Shown here in pieces: positions 45,573 to 52,854 of a stretch of 52,854 bases of DNA (positions are counted from its first letter, which is position 1; every line of letters starts with the position of its first letter). The stretch is from Rhodobacterales bacterium (GTDB lineage Bacteria; Pseudomonadota; Alphaproteobacteria; Rhodobacterales; Rhodobacteraceae). The notes beneath the pieces were generated by a model. That model did not search any database. It saw only the letters and a program-made list of their open reading frames with translations, and was not told where the DNA came from. A program made the position numbers and the translations under genes. The stretch spans positions 1 to 52,854 of the forward strand of contig JAACUH010000070.1 of assembly GCA_009993005.1 (NCBI GenBank), in the 5' to 3' direction.

Positions 45573-46919
45573 TCAGTCGCCGGCAAGCGTCATCGCGTCG
45601 ATCAGGATCGAGGGGACGACGCGGCTCAGATGCGGACGGGCGTCATTGGCGGGAATGATGCGCAACAGCATCTCGCGCAGGTTGCCCGCGATGGTGCATT
45701 CGTTGACCGGGCCGATGATCTCGCCGTTCTGCACCCAAAAGCCTGCCGCGCCGCGCGAATAATCGCCGGTATTGGGGTTGATGGTCGATCCGATCATCGA
45801 GGTCACATAGAGGCCCGTGCCCATCTGCGAAATCAGCTCCGCCAGGCTGTGCGCGCCCTGCGTCAGCGCGAGATTCCCGGCCGCGGGCTGCGGCGGGCCA
45901 GAGGTGCCGCGTGACGCATTAGCCGTGCTCTCGAGCCCCAGCTTGCGCGCGGTAGCAAGGTCGAGCGTCCAGGACCGCAGCACGCCATCCTCCACAATCG
46001 CGCGGCGGGCGGTCGGCAGACCCTCGCCATCAAAGAGGCGCGAGGCGGCGGCGCGCGGGCGGTGCGGGTCCTCGACCAGCGACAGGCCGACGGGCAGCAC
46101 GGGGCCGTCCATCGCGTCGCGCAGCCAGCTCGACCCGCGCGCAATGGCGCTGCCGTTGATCGCCTGCACCAGATGGCCGATCAGCGACGCGGCGACCCGT
46201 TCGTCAAAGAGCACCGGCCAGGTTCCGGTCCTGGGCCGGGTCGCACCTGCCCGGGCCACGGCACGGGCGGCGGCAGAGGTGCCGATATCCTCGGGCGTGC
46301 GCAGGTCGGCCTGAAAGATGCGGCTGTCGTGGTCATAATCCCGCTCCATCGCCGTGCCGCTGCCGGTGATCGCCACGCAGGAAATACCCCGGTCGGACCG
46401 CTGGTAGCCGGCGGAAAACCCGTTGGTCGCGGCCAGATGCACACGGCGGTGGCTGTAGCCGGCCGAGGCGGACTGCACCTGGCTGATGGCGGGGTTGTCG
46501 AGCGCTGCGGCCTCGGCGCGGCGCGCGTCCTCTTGCAGGGTGGCGGCGTCGGGCTCTGGCGTCGGGTCATGGAGGTCGAGCCGCCCGCTGTCGGTCTCGC
46601 GCGCCAGTTGCGACGGGTCGGCGAGGCCGGCGGTGGGGTCGGCCGGTGCCTCGCGCGCCATGGCCACGGCGCGCACGGCCATATCCGCGATGGTGGTGTC
46701 GCTGATGTCTGAGGAGGACACATTCGCCTGCCGCTGCCCGATGAACACGCGCAGCCCGATGTCGATCCCCTCGGACCGTTCGGCCTGTTCCAGACGCCCC
46801 TGCCGCACGTCGATGGAGACCGACGTGCCGTCCACCGCGATGGCATCTGCCGCATCGGCGCCGGCGGCGCGGGCGGCAGCAAGCAGACGGTCGGTGAGCA
46901 AGGAAAGGTCGCGCTGCAT
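45573..46919 (-). CDS. pmbA: TldD/PmbA family metallopeptidase, PmbA-type
   Basis: 448 residues, the non-metal partner (TldE/PmbA) of a heterodimeric peptidase that processes modified peptides and degrades unfolded small proteins. N-terminal LLTDRLLAAARAAGADAADA and FIGQRQANVSSSD. The C-terminal part has PNTGDYSRGAAGFWVQNGEI, typical of PmbA. The HExxxH zinc motif of TldD is absent, as expected. TldD is not in this window. Confidence 0.92.
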   Translation of the reverse strand: MQRDLSLLTDRLLAAARAAGADAADAIAVDGTSVSIDVRQGRLEQAERSEGIDIGLRVFIGQRQANVSSSDISDTTIADMAVRAVAMAREAPADPTAGLADPSQLARETDSGRLDLHDPTPEPDAATLQEDARRAEAAALDNPAISQVQSASAGYSHRRVHLAATNGFSAGYQRSDRGISCVAITGSGTAMERDYDHDSRIFQADLRTPEDIGTSAAARAVARAGATRPRTGTWPVLFDERVAASLIGHLVQAINGSAIARGSSWLRDAMDGPVLPVGLSLVEDPHRPRAAASRLFDGEGLPTARRAIVEDGVLRSWTLDLATARKLGLESTANASRGTSGPPQPAAGNLALTQGAHSLAELISQMGTGLYVTSMIGSTINPNTGDYSRGAAGFWVQNGEIIGPVNECTIAGNLREMLLRIIPANDARPHLSRVVPSILIDAMTLAGD

Positions 46920-46997
46920 CGGGGTATCCTTTGGTCAGGGCATGACCCCGGAGGTAGTCCGCCCCGCCGCCGCCTGCAAGCGGGGGGCGGGCGGGAT

Positions 46998-48530
46998 TTA
47001 CTGCATCCGCTGGCCGTTGACGATCAGATGACCTTCGGCATTGACCTCGACGGTGGTGGACAGCTGGTCATCACCGGTCACACGGGCAAACATGCCCATC
47101 ATCATGCGCGGCATCATCGCCTGATCCTCGGGCACCAGACCCATCGCGATCAGCCGGTCGAGCAGCGCATTCACGCCGCTGGCATTGGCGGTCAGGCTGC
47201 CTTCGGGCCGGGGGACGCCGCCAAAGGTGACCATGTCGTTGTTGTCGAACACGAATGACCCCTCGGCATCGGCATCGACGCCAACCGCGCTCAGCTCCAT
47301 CCTGAGGGATTCGAGCGTGTTGAGTTCGGCGGGAATGCCGCCCTGATCGACAAAGGGCACCAGCCGTTCAAAGTCGAGCAGGTCCACGAATACCCGCGCG
47401 GTGCCGCCGACGCGCACCAGGAGATCGACCGGGTCACGGGGGAGTTGCCGCGACATGTCCAACAGCGACCAGATATCCTCGTTGATCGTCAGCCCACCGA
47501 TGTTGACCGTCAGGAAATAGGGCTGCGGGTCATCGGCGCTGTTGATCGGCATCAGAAAGCCGATCTCGGCCCCGGCGATGGCCAGGCTGATCGGAAACGG
47601 GATCGCCGCATCCATCGGCATGTCGATCCGCGCATCGGTCGCCGTGCCGGTGAGCGACAGCCCTTTGGCATCGAGGCTGATCCCCTGGGTCGAGCCAGCG
47701 ACGGTCTGCGACTGGTCAGACACCATCTCGCCGTTCAGCGTGGCGATGGTCTGCGACCGGATGTCGTTGCTGGTGGCGTCCAGACTGATCTTCATGCCGT
47801 CACGCAGCGCCTGCGACAGGTTCATCACGTCGATCGGCCCGGCGGGCAAGGCCACGTCGATGGTGGCGGTGGCGCTGCCGGTCGCGCTGACCGCACGCGA
47901 TGTGACATCGGGGCCGATCGCAAAGCCGATATCGCTGATCGTGCGGCCGGTCGTGCTTTCTGACAGGACCGTGAGCAGATCGCCCTCGGTGACGCGGGTG
48001 ATGGTCCGGCTGTCGTCGATGGACAGCAGAAGGTCGATGTTGACCTCGTCAGCGTCACTAAGCTCGGAACTGTCAAAGCTGACGAGCGTGATCGCAAGAT
48101 TGTCGGTCGCATCGGTATAGGTCACGTCGCCCGGCACGCCGCTGGCGACGCTGCTGTGGCCGGTAAAGGCCACTTCCATCGCCATGTCGAAAGTCATGCT
48201 GTCAGGGCCAGCGATCTCGCCCGACACGGTGAGCGGCAGCACGTCGCCATAGCTGACCGCCACGGTTCCATCCCCGTTTTCGGTCAGAAACAGGCTACCC
48301 AGGCCCAGCGACATCTGCCCGGCCCCCATCGGAAAGACATAGTCCCAGACGATGTCGGTCACGGTCAGCGTGGCGCCATCGCGGGTCTGGGTCGCACTGA
48401 CCGTGGCACCGGTGCGTTCGGCCAGGGCGACCTGGTTGGCCCAGACATCATCTGCCGAGATGTCGGCGGCGGCGCTCTGCGCCAGCAGGGCCATGGCGGT
48501 GCCTGCCAGCAGGCGGTGCATCAGGGTCAT
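46998..48530 (-). CDS. DUF2125 domain-containing secreted protein, copy 1
   Basis: 510 residues with a signal peptide ending at QSAAA. Repeated beta-strand patterns with many Thr/Val and a C-terminal ADAEGSFVFDNNDMVTFGG, LTANASGVNALLDRL and EVNAEGHLIVNGQR match the neighbouring DUF2125 protein. Likely periplasmic. Function unknown. Start 48530 begins the signal peptide; the longer frame upstream has no signal. Tandem paralogue of 48633-50153. Confidence 0.85.
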   Translation of the reverse strand: MTLMHRLLAGTAMALLAQSAAADISADDVWANQVALAERTGATVSATQTRDGATLTVTDIVWDYVFPMGAGQMSLGLGSLFLTENGDGTVAVSYGDVLPLTVSGEIAGPDSMTFDMAMEVAFTGHSSVASGVPGDVTYTDATDNLAITLVSFDSSELSDADEVNIDLLLSIDDSRTITRVTEGDLLTVLSESTTGRTISDIGFAIGPDVTSRAVSATGSATATIDVALPAGPIDVMNLSQALRDGMKISLDATSNDIRSQTIATLNGEMVSDQSQTVAGSTQGISLDAKGLSLTGTATDARIDMPMDAAIPFPISLAIAGAEIGFLMPINSADDPQPYFLTVNIGGLTINEDIWSLLDMSRQLPRDPVDLLVRVGGTARVFVDLLDFERLVPFVDQGGIPAELNTLESLRMELSAVGVDADAEGSFVFDNNDMVTFGGVPRPEGSLTANASGVNALLDRLIAMGLVPEDQAMMPRMMMGMFARVTGDDQLSTTVEVNAEGHLIVNGQRMQ

Positions 48531-48561
48531 CGTCGCGTCCTCTCTGAAATGGTGGGCTGAA

Positions 48562-48596
48562 AAGCAAACGGGGCGGGCGGTGCCGCCCCGTTCATG
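48562..48596 (-). terminator. Intrinsic terminator between the DUF2125 genes
   Basis: On the minus strand AACGGGGCGG pairs with CCGCCCCGTT around a 5-nt loop, followed by TTGCTTTT. It lies 37 bp past the stop of the upstream DUF2125 gene and 32 bp before the start of the next one, so the two are probably separate transcription units. Confidence 0.75.
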
Positions 48597-48632
48597 GGTA
48601 TCGCGCAAGGGCCGTCCAATGGCCGTCGCGAA

Positions 48633-50153
48633 TTACTGGATCCGCTGGCCGTTGGCGAGGATATGGCCTTCGGCATTGATCTCGATCTTGGAGGTGAGCT
48701 GGTCCGGACCGACGGTCGTGGCGAACATGCCCATCATCATGCGCGGCATCATCGCCTGATCCTCGGGCAGCAGCCCCATCTGCACCAGCTTGTCGAGCAG
48801 GCCGTTCAGACCGTTGATCGCGAGATTGACCTCGCCTTGGGGGCGCGGAAAGCCGGGGATCGTGGTCATGTCGGTGTTGTCGAGGGTAAAGCCGCCCTCG
48901 CCCGTGATCGACGCGCCACCCGCTTCGAGCGCGAATGCGTTCAGGGTGATCGCATCCAGCGCGCCCGGGACATCGGCCATCGCCATCGCATCGGCCTGTG
49001 CCGGGTCGAGGATGTCGTAGAACAGGCGGGCCTTGCCGCTCAGATCGATGATCGCCGTGATGGGATCACGCGGCAGGACCGCACCGGGGTCGAGCATCGA
49101 CCAGATCTCGTCATTGACCGACAGACCGCTGAGGTTGACCAGCGCGGCAAAATCCTCAGGCGTGTCGGATTTGCTGAGCGGCATCAGGATGCCAAAGCCG
49201 TATTCGGCGAGCGACACCGTGATGGGGAAAGGCATCATGTCGCCCGAGACGTTCACCTCGACCCCGTTCACCTTCGAATCGAACCCGACCTGATCGGCGT
49301 CCATCGAGACGGTCAGCTCACCGCCCGAAGGCACCGAGGCGGTGCCATTGGTCGTATCGCCGAATTGGGTCATCGAGAACATGTAATTGGCGGCTTCATA
49401 GTCATAGCCGCCCGCAATCTCGAGGCCGGCCGCAAACATCTGCTCGGGCTCGATCACTGCCGCATCGGCGGGCATCACGACAATGGCATTGGTCCTGAGA
49501 CCTTCGATCTTGCCCGACAGGGTCAGGACCGTGTCCTCGTCCGGATTGTCAACATCGAGCAGGACGTCGAGCGAACCGGATCCCACATTGTATTCGACGA
49601 GGCGCTTACCATCATCCCTGGTCGCGGTCCGATACTGACCCATCAGGTCATTGAACGCAAACAGCATGTCATTGACGATGACCGTGCCGTCCTCGCTCAC
49701 GTTGTCAACATGCACGGCATAACGGTCCGCCGAGATGGCGTAGAACATCTCTTCGGGCGTGCCCTCGACGGTGATCGCCATGCCCGTGCTGCGCAGCGCG
49801 CCGGTGATTTCCTGCGCGGGGCCGAACTCGGGCGTGGTGGTGGCGGTGAAGGGGTATTCGTCGGACATCGTGACCGACACCGTGCCGTCGCCGTTTTCGG
49901 TGAACACCAGTGAGGCGAGCGTGGCCGACAGCGCCGTCGAACCGTCGTCGGAGTTGATCGCAAGGTCGGTCACGGTCAGCACACCGCCCACAAGCGACTG
50001 GCTGCCCACCGTCACGCTGTCATTGCCGTAAAGCCCGAGGTTGGCCTGCCAGTCGTCCCAGACCTGCTGGGCGGTGACATCGGCCATCGCAGCCGTGCCG
50101 GTGAAAAGCGCAGCAATGCACACGCCGGAACGGATATGTTGAAATGCGGTCAT
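48633..50153 (-). CDS. DUF2125 domain-containing secreted protein, copy 2
   Basis: 506 residues with a signal peptide (ending near TAAMA). Same architecture and about the same length as copy 1, with shared motifs VLTVTDLAINS, VFTENGDGTVSV, LPRDPITAIIDL, and the near-identical end EINAEGHILANGQRIQ. Start 50153 begins the signal. Rich in Asp, Thr and Val, as for beta-rich periplasmic proteins. No other domain recognised. A DUF883-free, isolated pair. Confidence 0.87.
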   Translation of the reverse strand: MTAFQHIRSGVCIAALFTGTAAMADVTAQQVWDDWQANLGLYGNDSVTVGSQSLVGGVLTVTDLAINSDDGSTALSATLASLVFTENGDGTVSVTMSDEYPFTATTTPEFGPAQEITGALRSTGMAITVEGTPEEMFYAISADRYAVHVDNVSEDGTVIVNDMLFAFNDLMGQYRTATRDDGKRLVEYNVGSGSLDVLLDVDNPDEDTVLTLSGKIEGLRTNAIVVMPADAAVIEPEQMFAAGLEIAGGYDYEAANYMFSMTQFGDTTNGTASVPSGGELTVSMDADQVGFDSKVNGVEVNVSGDMMPFPITVSLAEYGFGILMPLSKSDTPEDFAALVNLSGLSVNDEIWSMLDPGAVLPRDPITAIIDLSGKARLFYDILDPAQADAMAMADVPGALDAITLNAFALEAGGASITGEGGFTLDNTDMTTIPGFPRPQGEVNLAINGLNGLLDKLVQMGLLPEDQAMMPRMMMGMFATTVGPDQLTSKIEINAEGHILANGQRIQ

Positions 50154-50282
50154 CTGAGAACCTTCCCTGTGATAAACAACCTGGTTATCCCGCCTTTGGC
50201 CCGGTCCGGTCAAGGTCAGGAAATCTGGACCAGAACCTAGTATCGGTTTATCCCAAACAAAAGATGTCAGAAGGACATAAAG

Positions 50283-51032
50283 ATGCCGATGACCGGAAAA
50301 GTTGTGCTGATCACCGGCGCCAGCCGCGGGATCGGGGCCGAGGCCGCGCGCGTCTTTGCCGCGGCGGGGGCGCGGGTCGCCCTGATCGCCCGTGACGGCG
50401 AGGCGATTGCCGCCCTCGCCGGCGACATCGGGCCGGCGGCACTCGCCATTCCCTGCGACGTGAGCCGCTTCTGGGAGGTCGAGGCGGCGGTGGCGGCCAC
50501 GGTCGCGACCTTTGGCCGGCTCGATGTGCTGATCGGCAATGCGGGCGTGATCACCCCCATCGCGCAACTGGCCGATGCTGACCCGGATGACTGGTCAAAG
50601 ACCATCGACATCAACCTCAAGGGGATCTTTCACGGGATGCGCGCGGCGTTGCCGGTGATGGTGGCGCAGGGCGGCGGCACTGTGCTGACCATTTCATCCG
50701 GTGCCGCGCATCACGCCATCGAAGGCTGGTCGGCCTATTGCGCCTCCAAGGCCGGCGCCGCGATGCTCACCGCCATGGCCGACCACGAAAACCGGGGCAA
50801 GGGCATCCGCGCGATGGGCCTGTCGCCCGGCACCGTCGCCACGCAGATGCAGCGCGAGATCGCGGCCTCGGGCGTCAACCCGGTGAGCCAGCTTGACTGG
50901 GCGGTGCATATCCCCGCCGACTGGCCCGCGCGGGCGCTTCTGTGGATGTGCGGGCCGGATGCGGATGATTTCATCGGGCAGGAGGTGTCGCTGCGCGACG
51001 AGGCGATTCGGCGGCGGGTCGGGCTGATCTGA
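50283..51032 (+). CDS. SDR family oxidoreductase
   Basis: 249 residues. Classical short-chain dehydrogenase: TGASRGIG for NAD(P), NAG in LIGNAGVITPI, and the catalytic Ser in TISSGA with Tyr-x3-Lys in YCASKAG. The Lys/Arg pattern after the second strand (ALIARDGE) hints at NADP. Substrate unknown. Divergent from the DUF2125 gene; the mscS gene follows after 25 bp. Confidence 0.93.
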   Translation: MPMTGKVVLITGASRGIGAEAARVFAAAGARVALIARDGEAIAALAGDIGPAALAIPCDVSRFWEVEAAVAATVATFGRLDVLIGNAGVITPIAQLADADPDDWSKTIDINLKGIFHGMRAALPVMVAQGGGTVLTISSGAAHHAIEGWSAYCASKAGAAMLTAMADHENRGKGIRAMGLSPGTVATQMQREIAASGVNPVSQLDWAVHIPADWPARALLWMCGPDADDFIGQEVSLRDEAIRRRVGLI

Positions 51033-51057
51033 TCGGGACGGCGGTAAAGGGGTAACG

Positions 51058-52359
51058 ATGGACGGGATTGCACAACAGGCGCTCGACGCCTTTGACCGGG
51101 CGGTGGTGCTGGCGCAGGGCTGGCTGCTGTCGCCCGCCGCATGGTCGCAATTCGCGCTGCTGGTGGGCGCCTATCTGCTCGCGGTGATTGCCGCGCGGAT
51201 GCTGCGGCCCCGGCTGGCGCGGGTGCTCACCCCCGATCCGGACAGCGAGACCATGCTCGCCCGCGCGCGCCGCTTCGTGCTGATGTTCCTGCCGCTGCTG
51301 CTGCCGCTCTTTGCCTATGCCTTTACCGCGCTGGGCGAGCAGGTCACGCGGTCCCTCTTCGGGTCGGGCGCGGTGATCGCATTCGGCAAGCGGGTGTTCC
51401 TGTTCCTCGCCGCGCGCATCCTCGTGCAACAGATCGTCACCGACCCGTTCCTCAAGTTCCTCGGTCGCTTCGTGCTGGTGCCGGTGGCCGCGCTTTATGC
51501 GCTGGGCATCCTCGACGACATCACCGCTGCGCTGAGCGAAAGCGTGATCGAACTGGGCAACATCAGCTTTTCCGCGATGGCCCTGCTGCGCGGGGTGATC
51601 GCGGGGAGCCTGCTGTTCTGGTTCGGGATGTGGACCAACGGCCAGTCGTCGAGCTACATCAGCCGACAGCCGATGCGCCCGGCGATCCGGCAACTGTCGC
51701 TCAAGGCGGCCGAGATCGCGATCTATGGCATCGCCTTCCTTCTGCTGATGAACATCATGGGCATCTCGCTCACCTCGCTGGCCGTCATCGGCGGTGCGAT
51801 CGGTGTCGGCATCGGCTTTGGCCTGCAACAGATCGCGTCGAATTTCATCTCGGGCGTGATCCTGCTGCTCGAAGGGCAGGCGACGGTGGGCGACTATGTG
51901 GAGCTTGACGGCGGCGAGGCCGGGCGCATCGTCAAGATGACAGCGCGCGCGACAATCCTGCAGACCTTTGACGGCCGCTGGATCGTGGTGCCAAACGAAC
52001 ATTTCATCACCACCCGCGTGGTCAACTATTCCGACGCGGGGTCGGCCAACCGCTATGAGGCGCTGTTTTCCGTCAGCTATGACACCGACATCAATCTTGT
52101 CCCCGACATCGTGGCGGCGGCGGTCGCTGCGCACCCCGACATCCTCGATGACCCCGAGCCGCCCGATTGCGAATTGCGCGGCTTTGGCGAGAGCGGTGTT
52201 GATTTCGCAGTCGAGTATTGGGTCAACGGAATCGACGACGGCAAGAACAAGTACAATTCCGAAGTGCTGTTCCTGATCTGGAACGCGCTCAAGGCCCATG
52301 ACATCGAGATCCCCTATCCGCACCGGGTGGTCGAGATCAAAGGCAGCCTGCCCGCGTGA
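51058..52359 (+). CDS. Mechanosensitive ion channel, MscS family
   Basis: 433 residues, larger than E. coli MscS (286), with extra N-terminal membrane helices. The pore helix TM3 is seen as AVIGGAIGVGIGFGLQQIASNF, and the beta-domain as GDYVELDGGEAGRIVKMTARATILQT and VVPNEHFITTRVVNYS. A C-terminal alpha-beta domain follows. Opens under membrane tension to release solutes. Its stop overlaps the next start (GTGA). Confidence 0.93.
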   Translation: MDGIAQQALDAFDRAVVLAQGWLLSPAAWSQFALLVGAYLLAVIAARMLRPRLARVLTPDPDSETMLARARRFVLMFLPLLLPLFAYAFTALGEQVTRSLFGSGAVIAFGKRVFLFLAARILVQQIVTDPFLKFLGRFVLVPVAALYALGILDDITAALSESVIELGNISFSAMALLRGVIAGSLLFWFGMWTNGQSSSYISRQPMRPAIRQLSLKAAEIAIYGIAFLLLMNIMGISLTSLAVIGGAIGVGIGFGLQQIASNFISGVILLLEGQATVGDYVELDGGEAGRIVKMTARATILQTFDGRWIVVPNEHFITTRVVNYSDAGSANRYEALFSVSYDTDINLVPDIVAAAVAAHPDILDDPEPPDCELRGFGESGVDFAVEYWVNGIDDGKNKYNSEVLFLIWNALKAHDIEIPYPHRVVEIKGSLPA

Positions 52360-52854
52360 CAGATGCGCTGGTCATCGGGGCGGGTCCGGCCGGGCTGATG
52401 GCGGCAGAGATGCTGGCGCAGGCGGGGCTGCGCGTGACCATTGCCGAGGCGATGGCATCGCCCGCGCGCAAGTTCCTGATGGCGGGCAAGTCGGGGCTCA
52501 ACATCACCAAGGATGACGCCGGCTACCTCGCCGCCTATGCCCCCCTGCCCCCGGCGCTGCACGCGGCATTGGCGGAATTCGGGCCGGACGCGGTGCAGGA
52601 CTGGGCGCGCGGATTGGGGCAGGCGGTGTTTACCGGCTCGACCGGGCGGGTGTTTCCGGTCGCGATGAAGGCCTCACCGCTGCTGCGGGCCTGGCTGCGA
52701 CGGCTCGACGCGCTGGGAGTGACGTTGCAGACCCGCTGGCGCCTGACCGGCTGGGACGGGGGCGCGCTGACCTTTGCCACGCCCGAGGGCCGCGCGGCGC
52801 TGCGCCCCGTCGTGACCGTTCTGGCGCTGGGCGGGGCGAGTTGGGCGCGGCTGG
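52356..52854 (+). CDS. HI0933-like FAD-dependent oxidoreductase (partial, 5' end)
   Basis: 166 residues before the window edge. GTG start overlapping the mscS stop by 4 bp. The FAD-binding loop is VIGAGPAGLMAAEMLAQAG, followed by RKFLMAGKSGLNITKDD, a diagnostic motif for the HI0933/BaiN aminoacetone-oxidase family. Reaction uncertain. Truncated only by the window. Confidence 0.88.
   Translation, partial: MTDALVIGAGPAGLMAAEMLAQAGLRVTIAEAMASPARKFLMAGKSGLNITKDDAGYLAAYAPLPPALHAALAEFGPDAVQDWARGLGQAVFTGSTGRVFPVAMKASPLLRAWLRRLDALGVTLQTRWRLTGWDGGALTFATPEGRAALRPVVTVLALGGASWARL

Overview
The window is high-GC DNA from an alphaproteobacterium, almost certainly order Rhodobacterales (Roseobacter/Rhodobacter group). 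The evidence is the partial 16S rRNA at the left edge, a CcrM-type methyltransferase, an Mcl1-type malyl-CoA lyase of the ethylmalonyl-CoA pathway, a Rhodobacter-like petABC operon, and many families typical of the group (DUF1244, DUF2125, DUF4170, a Nav-type ion channel). It looks like ordinary chromosome. No insertion sequence, prophage, integron or CRISPR array was seen.

Layout. 1-514 is the 5' part of 16S rRNA on the minus strand, with its leader and a likely promoter up to about 960. 1118-1261 holds an unusual 11-bp phased array of GANTC sites. 1260-2828 is msrQ-msrP (methionine sulfoxide repair). 3021-4860 holds a DgcA-like racemase and a D-amino-acid aminotransferase. 4864-7806 has DUF1244, mcl1, a secreted three-repeat protein and a GyrI-like protein. 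7934-13881 carries accA, tRNA-Thr, a secreted barrel-like protein, two tRNA-Lys genes, dapF-mtaB, a PaiB-like gene and a GST. 13886-18010 has an outer-membrane barrel, a GFA protein and petABC. 18050-21377 is thiQPB behind a TPP riboswitch. 21470-24726 has aroC, a deletion scar with two broken genes, a thioredoxin-ccdA pair and an HU gene. 24859-31394 has amn-ade (AMP to adenine to hypoxanthine), a YeeZ-like protein with a Gly-Ala expansion, a sodium channel, a LacI regulator and tRNA-Arg. 31604-36041 has two small paralogues, a membrane-bound winged-helix protein with a small secreted partner, phnA, rnhB and ccrM. 36146-42108 has a baeRF protein, alkB, mutY, and dciA-dsbA-CoA transferase. 42095-46919 is the lpxK-waaA-DUF4170 lipid A/Kdo cluster with a DUF883 pair and pmbA. 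46998-52854 has two tandem DUF2125 proteins, an SDR, an MscS channel and the start of a flavoprotein.

The strongest unexplained signals are as follows. Nine GANTC (CcrM) sites lie within 144 bp at 1118-1261, six of them on one 11-bp register, upstream of the rRNA promoter. Three GANTC sites cluster in front of ccrM itself. A two-transmembrane protein carries a C-terminal winged helix and overlaps a small secreted protein. WaaA and DapF homologues lack expected catalytic residues. A divergent regulator/target pair has lost its shared promoter and both 5' halves. Short tandem repeats (6, 11 and 12 bp) are frequent both in genes and between them.

All calls come from reading the sequence and recalled knowledge of families. 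No database search was run.
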